A stretch of DNA of 64,000 nucleotides, from the NCBI GenBank assembly GCA_021613535.1, contig CP075496.1, positions 11,470,001 to 11,534,000 of the forward strand, in the 5' to 3' direction. This DNA is from Adineta vaga. Its lineage: Eukaryota > Rotifera. The first letter of the stretch is position 1. Each line of letters starts with the position of its first letter. Position numbers and translations under genes: made by a program. Positions 15,613 through 27,625 of this stretch are shown in pieces. A model generated the notes under the pieces. It saw only the letters and a list, made by a program, of their open reading frames with translations. It was not told where the DNA came from and did not search any database.

Positions 15613-17993
15613 TCAAAAACTGCTTATCTATTGATTTCCTTCTCTTCCTCGGACTGTAAAGTAGACTGTTTTTTTTTCTCTTTTATCAGTTATTATCATA
15701 ACATATTTCAACATATCAAATATTATTGGTTTTCTTTTGCCATAATATGTCTTATCTTTTGGAGTATTGGATTCATGAATTTTGTCTGGCAATGAAAGTT
15801 ATGTCATACTAGGTTTTCCTTTCAATCGGAAGGACACCAAGGAAGCGACGATCTTATCCTCCTGAGAAAGGACAAAAAATACAAAGGAAGTTGTTTTGTT
15901 CGAATTCCGATATCAACTTTCTTTTGTCTTGTGATGTTGAAGGAAAATTTCAGCTGTTCAATATATCATCAATAGGTCGAACTGAATGCTCAGTGTACTC
16001 ATTTTTAACTGACAACGCATGTCGCACATATATCAATAGAAATATTTTAATATAAGTGTAAAAATATGAGAGCACATTTTATATTCATCGTGAATTCGAG
16101 GACTTTATTCACTGGAAACGAATACTTACTAATCGTTTAACTCTTTTAATTGCATACTTCGGAGAATGATCTATTCACTCATCCTGTATTGTGGTTCTAT
16201 GGAGATTTTCACTGGAAACACAACACAAACATTTATGTTCGAATAGTAAAAAAAAATACAGGTTTCTTTGATCTCACCTTGTGGCAGTGCTTTGCATTAT
16301 ATGATAAAAGCCCTCAAAACATCGGTTCCTTTTTTATCTTTTCAAAAAAAAAATCTAGAAAATACGTTTCTATTAATTTCTCAAACTTCGCTGACTTAAG
16401 TGCTTACTTATTATACTTCACTCGACTCGTTCTAATCTATGAAGAAAATATTGCGAGCAGTCAAATCAACCTGCAGTAAAGCAATCAAGATGCGGAAAAA
16501 CAGTTCAGATTGTCATGTGATTGATAGATGTAACTTAAAAAGAACTTTTCCGCTTATTTTCATCAAGCATTTTTTCTCAAATATTCACGGAGAACAAAAG
16601 TGGTTTTCTAATTTCTTTTTTTCTTATTCTAATTGAACTGAAGGAGAAAAACTAAGTTTGTCTTCTATCAGCTCGTTTATTTCTAGCGAATTGAGAGCTC
16701 TACTCATTAATGGAGTGTATTTTTGTCCTTGCAATGATTTACGATCATTTCTTTTCCCATCGATTCACGAAGAAGAACTCGATTTAGATATTTTTTGTAT
16801 ATTGACGTCAGTAAATATCTATGTAACAAAAGATAAGACTAAATCATTTACTTACTCGTATTTTGATCTTTCCAAAAAGAAATCCGTTCAAGATGATGTT
16901 TCATATAAATCCTATTAATACAAAAGCAGGATATGTTAAGAAAAAAACACGTTTTATATGACAATTTTTATACTAAAGAAAGAAAAAAGAAAAACTGTGT
17001 GGCACACATCTACACTTCATTGGCTATGAAACGTTCGAGCGTAATGAATAGAATGGCGAAGATTTTTCTCTGATTGAAAACGTTATAAATTGATTTGACA
17101 ATCACCGGAGATGAGCTATAATAAGGACGGCATGCATTGCTTTCGGCAAAGAATTTTTCTTCTAAATATGACATGAAATAATCAATGAACTCTCAAACCA
17201 ATAGATCATCTCATGCAGCATTATTCATAGAATCGTTTAAGAAGAAAAAGAAAAGCGCAAGATTTACTCGTTACATATCGATATAATTTATATTATTTTA
17301 CCGAGAAATACAAAGAGAATTTCCATTGAAATTACAAGGTTCTTTTATGTGTTATTTAGAAACAGAATGACCTTGGATATTAATATATTATACTAAGTTC
17401 ATATAATCATTGAAACTTGAATAGAATGCACGTGTTAAGATAACAAAAAAAATGTGTCTGACAAGAATAAGTCTTTCATACTACTAATAATAGTAATAAT
17501 AAATTCAAGTCATCCGAAGATAAAACTTCTTTTTTTCTCTAGGAAGTATTTATCTTCAATTAGTGTATTAAAACGAAAATCTACAACGAACAGACTTTCT
17601 TTTCCTAACTTATAAAAATTTAAATCACATATATGTATAATATGGTTTTGGAATAGACAGACATGAAAGAGAACTCAATCGTCATTTATTGTTCGAAAAA
17701 ATGTACACAATCTATCTCGCATCTATAGACAGACACACTATGATTAAAATAGTTTGTTATCAAGTGGCGACCTCTTCCTATGAGTAGATTTTCATTCAAA
17801 AGACTATAACAGTTACGATGCATAATAGGATTGGTGTCTTGAGTTTACGTTAGTTTAATATAAATAAAATATGGATCGATCTGGTCAAAGTTTGTTTCTT
17901 ATTCGTCAGATGATTATTAAAATGAAACAAAGAATAAAAAGAATCAATAATTGAAATTTAATTTTGGGTATTGTTTTTAGATTTTCACATGGC
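15613..17993. other. Long intergenic spacer
   Basis: No recognisable gene lies between NDUFB9 and the zinc-finger gene. Three adjacent plus-strand open frames (16150-16479, 16439-16636, 16658-16918) resemble no family I know. They are rich in Phe, Lys and Ser, as random AT-rich frames are. No tRNA-like or rRNA-like structure was seen. Confidence 0.5.
17974..17980 (+). promoter_or_regulatory. 3' splice site 13 nt before the zinc-finger gene ATG
   Basis: A tgtttttag acceptor precedes the ATG at 17994 with no clear upstream exon. It is a candidate spliced-leader acceptor or the end of a 5'UTR intron. Confidence 0.45.
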
Positions 17994-20886
17994 ATGGATG
18001 AGTCTCATCAAATTTCTCTAATAAAACATTCGGAAAATATCATTACTTTCAATGAAAATATTCTTTCAAATATTAATGGACATGATGATGAATGTGTTTC
18101 CGAAGAATTCGCAAAATATTTTTCAATTGATAACGATGATATTGTTCTTTTGGATCAATCACAAATTATTCTCTATGAGGTGAAAACAGTTATCGATCGA
18201 CTTATTAATCAAATTCTTAATCGAGAAAATCATGAACGTCAGATTAATAGAAATCATTGTGAAGATTCTTCCTTGCATCAATCAGTCAGATCTACTCAAT
18301 CCGATGACAAACAACAAGCACTATTAACTTCTATATTCGTTTCTGAAACTATTCAATCATCCAATCAATCGACTTCACCTTACACTCAATTTTTATATCA
18401 TCTTGGTTTTGATCTTTGTCTAGAACAGAACCTTAATGAACAGAATTCTTTAACAGAAATTCAAAAACAAACATTGCTTCAACGCAATCAAGTATTTCAT
18501 CAGCATCGAATTTATACATGTAAGCATTGTTCATTTAAAACAGATACAATCCATGCTCTAAAATATCATTATCTGACACCACATATTCTTCCAAATTTTG
18601 ATTCATCTCATCATAAATATCATTGTATATATTGTTCATTTCAAACATTTCGAATACCTGCTCTACGTCGTCATTATGGAAGGAAACATGGTTATCAATT
18701 GATACCGGAACATTCACTTCGACGATATACATGTACTTATTGTTATTATGAAAGTGATGATAAGAATAATTTTCGTAAACATAATAAACGTTGTGAAATT
18801 GAACAAACACGAACACGTATTGCAAATAATTTATTGGCACCATCTGATCAATTGAATAAAACAAATACTATTAATCAAAATCAATCAGTAACAGTAAGAA
18901 ATGAAGATGTTTGTTTTTTATTCAATTTCTATAGAATCTTATTCATATTTCAGAAAAAAATACCACAAGAATCAATTGCAAATATCTTACAATGTTTAAA
19001 TAATGATCATATTAATGAACCAATTCTGATCGAATCTGATCATGATCCATCATCAATATCATCATCTGATGAAGATTTTATTGTTTCATCAGATGAAGAA
19101 AGTTTCTCAAGTATAGAAGAGCAAAGAATAAATAATCGAGATTTAGAAATTGTATCTGAATCTCGTCCTAAACAAATGAATTCAAAATCAACATCTTCCT
19201 TATCTTCATCTGTGCCATCATCAACTTCAGCTTCATCTACTCTTTCTTCTCTATCAAAACTATTACTTTTAAATGCAACTTCAATATCTTCATTCACACC
19301 TTCAGCATTAAATTTAACAAAATCTTCATTAATATCCATTCAACCCAAACCTACAACTCTAGCTGATACATATCAAGTAACATTAAATCGAAGATTTACA
19401 ATTTTTATTTTCTAATAATTACTTCTTTTCATCATAGATGTGTAATCTCTGTCAATGCTATATTTATACAAAAGATTATCTTAAACATATGAACGAAAAA
19501 CATCAAAATTCATTGCCATCAACTTCACAAACAGTTTCTACACCTATCCCTATTTTAAATAATACTACAAATAGTATGAATCCAACTATAACTAATCTAA
19601 CACCAACGTTAATTATTACAAAAACAACGCCACAATTATCATCAGCAATTTTTCTTCTTTCAACAACAGCAATGAATTCACAATCGATTATTCTAAACAT
19701 GATTAAATGTCCATGGTGTGATACAAATTATGAACATATTGATATTATAACTGGACATTTAATGAGGTAAGAAACATCTATTTTCTCATATATATATATA
19801 TATATTAACTCAACGGTAATTTGATTACATTATATTTTGCTGGAAACGATGCAGTTATTATTATTATTGATTTATAGTTATGAAAATAAACAATTGAAAG
19901 ATGATATGTTTTGTGATAAATTTAGATATCATCGAATGACATTAGCTGCTGCTAAAGTTGTCGTTGCTGAACAAATGAAAATTCAAGGTACATCATCTGG
20001 TCAATTGGCATCATTTTTCAAAAAAGAAATCGAACAAATTCAAAAGGAATTTATCGATAAAATCTATTGGAAAATATCTCAACCAAAAGTTTATTTACAT
20101 CAAATTGAGACTAGTAAATATTAATTCATAAAAACAAAATCTTCATCTAATATATCGTTTTTTCATCAAGTATCTTGTTATATGTGTCAAATAATGGTTG
20201 ATGATCTTGAAAATCATTTTTTAACTTTACATCAAATTCAACTAGCGACAATGAATACAACAAAACAATGTTGTTTATGTGGATTTAAATGTGATCAAAA
20301 TAAATATCGAAGTTTATTTGAACATCAATTACGAACACATACTGGTGTCTGTTATTCGAATGTACTCAAACAATTTATTCGATTTGAACCACCACCCTCA
20401 CCAGTTCAATCAACGATTTCAAAAGATAATGATCGATTAATTTTACCAACTTCATCTTCTACTCCACATGGACGAGCACTAGTCACACACACAGAAAAAG
20501 TAAAGATTTATTTTTTTTATATTTAAGTTTCAATTCGAAGAATCTTGTCCCTCCCACTTCTTACAGACAATGTCCCATGACTCACAAGTTCCCATCTCAA
20601 ATAGAATTCCACATATGAGTCTCAAAGAATCTGTACGGACAAGTTTTTTTCCGTTTATTTATAGAAATTCGGTTGTCGAAAATGTGATACAAGTAGTCGA
20701 TTATTCACTTTTGAAGAATTGGTTGAACATCTATGTGCAAATCATGATTTAAATGTGAAACTACATCGTCGTTGTATAATATGTCATGAAACCTATATGA
20801 AAGGAAAAGAATATAATCAACATTGTTTAGAACATTTAAAAGATGAAAATCCTTCGATAAAAATTAAACGTCAACGTATAATTTAA
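17994..20886 (+). CDS. C2H2 zinc-finger protein, orphan
   Basis: At least six exons encode a protein with several scattered Cys2His2 fingers. A first cluster of three lies at about 18518-18795 ('YTCKHCSFKTDTIHALKYHY', 'YHCIYCSFQTFRIPALRRHY', 'YTCTYCYYESDDKNNFRKH'). Single fingers follow near 19440 ('MCNLCQCYIYTKDYLKHMNE'), 19707 ('IKCPWCDTNYEHIDIITGHL'), 20180 ('CYMCQIMVDDLENHF'), 20265 ('CCLCGFKCDQNKYRSLFEH') and 20670-20850. Introns lie at 18894-18953, about 19376-19437 and 19768-19877, with more after that. Between fingers the protein is acidic or Ser/Thr-rich. The region near 19920-20100 is helical and Lys/Gln-rich. A nuclear, DNA- or RNA-binding role is likely from the fingers, but I recognise no orthologue. 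The start at 17994 is preferred because it follows a splice acceptor. Confidence 0.75.
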
Positions 20887-21890
20887 AGAAAAGCATGAGA
20901 GAAGTTTATCACAAATGCATTTCCATTTTACTACCGATGAATTGTTGTTATATAAAAGAGAAGAATATGATGTTTGTCAAAATATTGAAATAACAAATAA
21001 TTGTTTGTTTGTTTTTTCTTGTAACGTTGGTTGTTATAGTCAATTAGTAAACTTTTGTTTCTGTGTTAAAAGAAGAGAAAACAAATACTAAGAATATTCA
21101 TTTGGCTATGATTAATATTTTTCTTTCTCTTCTTCTTCTTTTGTCTTTGTTAAATAAAAAAAACAATTAACAATAACAATTTTACGGTTTCACTTCTGAA
21201 ATATTAAAGAACTTCTTTTCCTACGACGTTTTTTTCTATTTCCGTTCGTTTATACGAACAAAAACTAACAATTTTCAAAAGAAGTCGTTGTCGAGGAAAC
21301 CTATTTTATTGATAGAAAAAAATTCGAGTGTTTTGACATTGTTTTCAGGGTCTAAAATTGATGAAAAAATTTTCCTCAATGCTTTTTTTTATCATCTTTA
21401 GATCATATATTTCATTAATTTATCAATGTATTTTTTTTCTAGATTATATAAATTCAAGTGTTTTTATATGAAGTAAAATGAAGACGATCACGCCATATTG
21501 ACAAAGCGTAAAGTATACAGAAGACAACGTTAGAAAAATATAGAAATGATTCATCTTCTTCCCCCTTTCCTTTTGAATATATGTTTTCTATATTTTGGTT
21601 ATCAGATACTCGATCATCTTTTTTCACTCGAGTGCATATAGAAGAATTATCGTATTCTTAACGTGGAAAGCTATTGTTTTTTTATATGAATAAGATAGTA
21701 TTTTGATAATAATGAACAGAAAAGCATGAAGAGAAGACATAGAAGAAAAAAAACAAGAAAAAAGTTTTAGTTTCGAGTTGAATATAAAAACGCATCACAG
21801 ATGGTATACACTAACCTAGTAGAGTTGATAAAAATAAGCTTTAATTCATCTTTAGAATCACCGGTTAAATATTTGTTTTTTTTTATTTTT
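20887..21890. other. Intergenic, convergent 3' ends
   Basis: This is non-coding sequence between the converging zinc-finger and Spot14-like genes. A plus-strand AATAAA at 21153-21158 may end the zinc-finger transcript. No other feature is seen. Confidence 0.5.
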
Positions 21891-22664
21891 CTAATTTTTA
21901 AATGTGGAATCATCTCGATATCTTTCTGTTACTCTATTCGCCATTAATTTCAAATTATCGAGTGATCCGATTAATCCAAAAAAATGAGTTTTAAGTTCAT
22001 CTTTAATTGTATCAAATGAGGTTATATTTGAGGATGTTGTACTGTGTTGATATTCATCTGATGAGACAGTAGATGAGGCTGATGAATTTGGATTATGATC
22101 ATAACTAGCGATTAAGATTCCTTCATCATCATTCGAGTCTCTGTTTTCAATTTTAGTTGAATCAATATCATTGTCAATAAATGGATGTGATCGAGTTAAT
22201 TGATTTCGAACATCACAAACGAAAGTATATATTTCATGCCAATTGTTTGGTTGAACTGTACTATCGAGAACCATTTCTAAAGAAAATCGAGACAAACTTT
22301 TAGTTAAGTAATAGAAAAAAAAAGAGCTTTTTTTTCTCTCTTTACCATCAACAGGCATATCTTTCAATCTTGATGGTAACATGATTTCATCTTCCATAAC
22401 TTTCGTTGCTTGAAAAAATTCATTCATCGCACCAGAAAGAAGTGGAACAGCAGATGTAGACGGAGTACGTTGATTAAGAAAATCATTACTAGTTGCTGCT
22501 ATGTTTTGACGACATTGATACGCCATATATTGATTTCGTCGTTGGACTGTACTAGCTGTTGATGATTGTCGATTCAGTTTAGTATTGAATTGCTGTTTGT
22601 GCATTAAATTTGGCGAACTGTTTCTTGGTGTCATAACTGACGCAGTAGAATCTTCTAGTTTCAT
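21891..22664 (-). CDS. Spot14 / MID1-interacting protein family
   Basis: Two exons are separated by a 69-nt intron (22277-22345) whose length is a multiple of three, so the frame stays open through it. The spliced product is about 234 residues. 'AMNEFFQATKVMEDEIMLPS' followed by 'RLKDMPVD' matches the N-terminal helix of MID1IP1/THRSP (the VMVPSLLRDVPL block). 'LKTHFFGLIGSLDNLKLMAN' and 'RVTERYRDD' match the C-terminal helix. In vertebrates these proteins promote acetyl-CoA carboxylase polymerisation and fatty-acid synthesis, and MID1IP1 also binds the microtubule protein MID1. The protein here has an extra Ser/Gln/Asn-rich N-terminus of about 75 residues and a Ser-rich loop. Vertebrate MID1IP1 and THRSP are paralogues, so no single symbol is given. 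Confidence 0.82.
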   Translation of the reverse strand: MKLEDSTASVMTPRNSSPNLMHKQQFNTKLNRQSSTASTVQRRNQYMAYQCRQNIAATSNDFLNQRTPSTSAVPLLSGAMNEFFQATKVMEDEIMLPSRLKDMPVDGKERKKSSFFFYYLTKSLSRFSLEMVLDSTVQPNNWHEIYTFVCDVRNQLTRSHPFIDNDIDSTKIENRDSNDDEGILIASYDHNPNSSASSTVSSDEYQHSTTSSNITSFDTIKDELKTHFFGLIGSLDNLKLMANRVTERYRDDSTFKN

Positions 22665-23866
22665 GATTGTTCAAATCGAGTCGAACTGGTAACAACAATC
22701 TATTTATAAGCAGGACGAAACGAGAGAAAAAGAGAAAAAAAAATGAAGGTCTCTTGTTTTTTCTTCGTTATTGTGCACGCAAGAACGAAGCAGTCTTACC
22801 ACTTCACCACCCATGCAGTGAGAGAAAGAAAAAACAAAGATGAAAAGAGAAAAGAAAGAGAGTTAAAGGAAGAAAAAGTATATATATTTCTTTTTCTCTA
22901 TGTTTCGACATACATTACGACGCATGTCATACATCGAGCGAATGTCTTCTGAATGATGCTAGTTCTTTTCTTTACAGCACGATTAGCTAAAATAGAAAGA
23001 AAGTACACACATATATATATACTTTATTTCCCTGGAAAGAATATCTAAAGAAAAAGAAGATGACAGATAATATTCCAAGCACATTTCAAAGTATAAACTG
23101 AAAACAAATAGAAAGGTTATCGGAACAGATGTTTTCTCCTCTCTTCGAAACTGAAACATTCTGGGTCGTCATGTTTTAAGTAAATAATCTGATTCGGTTT
23201 GTTTGTATTCTATTAATGATTCACGAATTTTCAGTTTTCTTCCTATTTTTTAAAACTCGAGCGTTAAATTTGTTCCACGTACATTTTCTTTTCAAATGTT
23301 GTTTTTATAGATAAGTCAACAAACGTCATAAAATATTTGTCTTTAGTTTATAACCTGACATGCTGATATGAAACAGCTGTCTTATGCCACACCTCTTGAT
23401 ACAGGGACGAAGAGAAAAATAAGAATCCATCTCTCCTCTTGCGCACGGTCTTACGAGATGTATATGGTGTGATTGATGCGTGATATGTAATGATACGTTT
23501 TTTCAACATCTGTTTTTATCATTCTTTTAGCAAAAAAAAAAGAACAACAAAAAATGGTTTCCTTTTCTAATAGCTATTCATATGCGTTGTTAAAACAAAT
23601 TTCCTTTCCTTTGTAGTCATGCCTATGACTCAAAATTAGACACACCCTCATTTCTACTCAAAACGTTTTTGATCGAGAAAAAAGAAAGAACAAAAAAATA
23701 CATAATAATAAGAAACAGATTGATGAAATCGTCGATTATCAATGAAGATATTATATTCTTCTAACCTTGATCTTCAACAACATAAAGAAACAAAATATCA
23801 TTAGAATGATAACAGACATGAAAATATTGTTTTTTTTGTATGTATTTCAGATAGAAAGATTGAAAA
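22665..23866. other. Divergent intergenic region
   Basis: This 1.2 kb spacer between two divergent genes presumably holds both promoters. It is AT-rich with purine-rich tracts (about 22815-22880) and a TA run near 23012-23022. No gene was recognised. Confidence 0.5.
23843..23850 (+). promoter_or_regulatory. 3' splice site 16 nt before the SPTLC1 ATG
   Basis: The stretch tatttcag precedes the ATG at 23867. It is either a 5'UTR intron end or a spliced-leader acceptor. Confidence 0.45.
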
Positions 23867-25673
23867 ATGGGATCATCAATGACTCGAGGAGATATTGAAA
23901 ATTTAGCAACAGATTTTTATGATCTTTTGGAATCATTCAAACATGCACCTTTTTATCATATATTATTTGAAATTTTTCTTGTTTTGGCTGTTGTTTGGCT
24001 GGTTTTCTTTCGCAAACCACGTCCAATTGAAAAAAAATTAACTGAAAGAGAAAAACAAGAATTAATTGATGAATGGCAACCTGAACCATTAGTTCCGCCT
24101 GTTGATCCTAATCATCCAGCATTAAATGTTCGAGTATTAGATGGTATTGTTGGCAAAACCGTGGAAATTGATGGAAGAACAAGTCTCAATTTTGCAACAT
24201 TTAATTTTCTAAATTTTGTTGGTAATTCACGTATTACTGAAAAAGCAATACAAGCTGTTCAAAAATATGGTGTTGGATCTTGTGGACCACGAGGGTAGGT
24301 TCATGAGAATAAAGCACGATGTATGTTGTGACTCTTATTCTATTCTAATAATACAATTTAATTAGAAAAATTATAACTATTTTAAGAATTCAGAATATTG
24401 AATGATACAATTAAAAATATACAGAACTCCAGTATACGAATCATGTCTTGATAGAATGATTTTGATGAATTTGTTTTGATTGATAAAGGTATTTCATTAA
24501 AAATTTGACAGTTACATTATTCTTATCTTATTACATCAATCAAATGTGCTCGAATGATTAATAATATATAATTTTTAGATTTTATGGTACAATTGATATT
24601 CACCTTGAACTCGAAGAGCGTTTAGCAAAATTTTTCAATTGTGAAGAAGGCATTATTTATTCATATGGATTTTCTACAATTGCTAGTATTATTCCTGGTA
24701 AGATTCGACAAATCTTCTTCTTTTTTTGTTGTTGTTGTTGTTGAAAGAAACATATGGTAAATTTCTGTTTTCTTTATGCATTGATTATTTAGCATATTCA
24801 AAACGCAATGATATTTTATTTGTTGATGAAGGTGTTCATTATGCTATTCAAAAGGGAGTTGAAGCATCACGTAGTCATGTGAAATGGTTTAAACATAATG
24901 ATGTCAATGATCTTGAACGTTTATTAGCTGAACAAGATGTTCTCGATAAAAAAAATCCGAAAAAAGCTCGAGCAATTCGACGATTTTTAATCATTGAAGG
25001 TTTATATGTAAATTATGGTGACATATGTCCATTACCACGAATGGTTGAATTGAAATATAAATATAAATATCGAATATTTATTGATGAAAGTGTTTCATTT
25101 GGTACAATAGGACAAACAGGTCGTGGTATAACGGAATATTATGATATTGATCGACAAAAAATCGATTTAATTTCGTCAACATTAGAATATTCGATTGGTT
25201 CAATTGGTGGTTTTGCTGTTGGCAGTTCATTTGTTGTTGATCATCAACGTTTATCTGCTCAAGGATATTGTTTTTCAGCATCATTACCACCTTTACTTGC
25301 TGCAGCAGCTATTGAAGCTTTAAATATCATGGAAGAAGATAATACATTATTATTCGAAACAATTATGTCGAAAAGTAAACGTTTACATAAGAAATTATTA
25401 TCAATTAAAGGTTATAATGTTAAAGGAGATGAAATATCTCCTCTAAAACATCTATGTCTAGCAAATGCATTGAATACAACTGGACGTTTAGAGGAAATTG
25501 TACAATTTGCACAGACACGTGATATTACTATTACTGTTGCAAGATATTTAAGTGATGAACATCATTTACCTGAACCATCGATTCGTCTGATATTAAATGT
25601 TGAGATGACCGATGAAGAATTAGAATTTTTATGTGCTGTTCTACAAGAAGCACTTGTTAAAGTAACAACTTAG
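23867..25673 (+). CDS. SPTLC1: Serine palmitoyltransferase subunit 1
   Basis: Three exons (23867-24294, about 24580-24698, about 24793-25673) give about 475 residues, close to the 473 of human SPTLC1. A transmembrane helix lies near residues 30-48 ('[17 protein letters not shown]'). The aminotransferase-fold core includes '[20 protein letters not shown]', '[20 protein letters not shown]', '[20 protein letters not shown]' and '[20 protein letters not shown]'. The cysteine in GSCGPRG is the one changed in human hereditary sensory neuropathy type 1. As in all SPTLC1 proteins, the pyridoxal-binding lysine is absent ('[12 protein letters not shown]'). The subunit pairs with SPTLC2-type catalytic subunits in the ER membrane to make 3-ketosphinganine from serine and palmitoyl-CoA. 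The first intron (about 285 nt) is long for this window. Confidence 0.96.
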
Positions 25674-26046
25674 ATTTCGAATTTAATATTTATTGATCAA
25701 ATCGAAACTTTCATACATTCGACAAGACTTTCTTATTTGTTATAGAACATTTTTTTTGTCTAAATGAATAAACTAAACAGCAACATTCTTTTACAAAAGA
25801 TGAAAGACATTAGTCTGGACCGATGTATATATTTTTTTCTTCTGTTTAGAAAATTCATGGCAAAGACAGATTTTCAAAGGGTATTTGGTTTGAGAGTGAA
25901 TGAGAATGAGAGAAAAGAAAAGCTGATTGCATGGATCTGGCGCGTTGTTGAAGTTTGAATGATTGTTTTGTTTGTCTCTTTTTTTTTGTTTGAAACAGAA
26001 TGTTTATTGGATTGTTTTCTTCAATTTATTATTATTGATTTCAACA
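25674..26046. other. Short intergenic region
   Basis: This separates SPTLC1 from the epimerase gene. The open frame at 25764-25958 has no recognisable domain. The epimerase frame remains open upstream of 26047, and an in-frame ATG at 25963 would add a hydrophobic stretch. Confidence 0.45.
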
Positions 26047-27473
26047 ATGGCGAATAAATCTTCAACGATGAAAATTTTGGTTTTTGGAGGAAATGGATTT
26101 ATTGGAGGAGAAACAGTAGTGGAACTTTTGGCGCATGCATTTGATATTACAGTTGTAAATAGAGGCAATTGGAAAGATTATGATTCAAATATTCGTATTC
26201 GACCATTTGTAAAAACCATTACTATTGATAGGTATTTAGATCTTTTAATTAGTCCTCATTGACATCGTGTTTTAAATGAAATATCCATTGTTATATATAG
26301 ATACTCATTAAATGCAGCGGAACAACTTCGTACTGCAATTGGTGATCAACATTTTGATGCAGTTGTTGACTTTAGTGCATACGATAGCGACGTTGTTAAA
26401 GATGCTTTAAAAATCCTCGACGATCAAATCAAACTTTATATTTATATTAGTACAGATTCTGTCTATGAAGTATGACATTTTTATTATTAAAATAATATAT
26501 TTCATATCTTTCTATTTATTGATTTACAGGTTTGTTTACCAATTTCAAATGATCTTTCAAGTGAACTTGATAGTATTCGACCGACAGATAAGAATGAATA
26601 TGAACGATTACGAAGAAAAGATTCTTATGGTCACAAAAAATTGAAGTAAGATACGTTTGAAAGTTTCTAATCGAATGAAAAGTATCGTTGAACATTAGAG
26701 TGGAAGAACAATTAATTGAATGGCAATCAAAAACAAAAACAAATAACTGGTCTTATGTTATTCTTCGTCTACCTGATGTTCTCGGTCCACGTGATTCAAC
26801 AGATCGATGGTGGTTTTATCAAATGTGGATACAATTCTATTCTTCAATTCAAAAACAATTAGAAATCTCTACACATCTTCGTTCATCCTATGTTTATGTT
26901 AATGATATTGCACGATATATCACTTACATACTATCGAAAACATTTCTCGATTCATCAACAATCTTTTACAATCAGATACTTAATATTGCTTGTACAGAAA
27001 CTGTTGCAATCCATGATTTGTTATCATTAATCATTGATGAACTCGATCTAACTAATGTTCATATACCAATAAAATACAATCCAAATACAGAAATAGATTT
27101 CTTTCCAAGTGTCACACGGGGTGGATTAGATATTTCAAAAGCATTATCCAATCAATATAATTGGAAACCAACACCATTAAAGCAAGTCGTTCGAGAAACA
27201 ATTCAATGGTATAATGATGCTTACGGACATTATCCAAATGAACGTTCACATATGATTAAAAAAATTCGACGAAGTTTATTAAAAAATGATGAAACAACTT
27301 ATGGGAAATTTTTGTTTGATGTGAATCAATATTCGACACGAAGTATACTTAAACGTAAAAGAAACGAAGAAGAAGAAGAAGAGAAGAAAGTTGTTATTGT
27401 TGATCATGTTGATGTTCGATCAGATGTTGGTGATAATCGAGAACAAAAATTTTTTAGACATAATGAAATGTAA
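26047..27473 (+). CDS. NAD-dependent epimerase/dehydratase-like extended SDR
   Basis: Four exons join in frame: 26047-26231, about 26301-26469, about 26530-26645 and about 26699-27473. The Rossmann NAD-binding motif 'ILVFGGNGFIGGETVVELL' is at the N-terminus, 'YIYISTDSVYE' is the serine-bearing active-site strand, and 'YGHKK' supplies the Y-x-x-x-K catalytic pair. 'VILRLPDVLGPRDSTDRWW' and 'YVYVNDIARYITYIL' are typical of sugar-nucleotide epimerases and related reductases. The substrate cannot be told from sequence. An in-frame ATG at 25963 would add a hydrophobic N-terminus; 26047 is preferred because it puts the Rossmann motif at the usual distance. The C-terminus carries a charged Glu/Lys tail. 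I cannot place it with a standard animal orthologue. Confidence 0.8.
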
Positions 27474-27625
27474 ACGAACTATGTATTTGTTAATCTTGTT
27501 TGTTTGTTTGTTTTTTATTTCGTTTACAAAATGAATGATGAGAGAACAATAACAGATGAACAAATCAAAAAACAACAACAACGTAATGTATAATAAAAGA
27601 AAACACAGAGAAATTTTCACGGAAA

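Noticed and set aside
15890-15930. A tRNA B-box-like string (gttcgaattcc).
   Set aside because: No acceptor stem, D arm or anticodon arm can be formed around it.
18535-18864. Open frame on the minus strand inside the zinc-finger gene.
   Set aside because: It is the antisense shadow of the zinc-finger exons and has no domain of its own.
25764-25958. Small plus-strand frame after SPTLC1.
   Set aside because: It has no domain and lies in what should be the SPTLC1 3' region.
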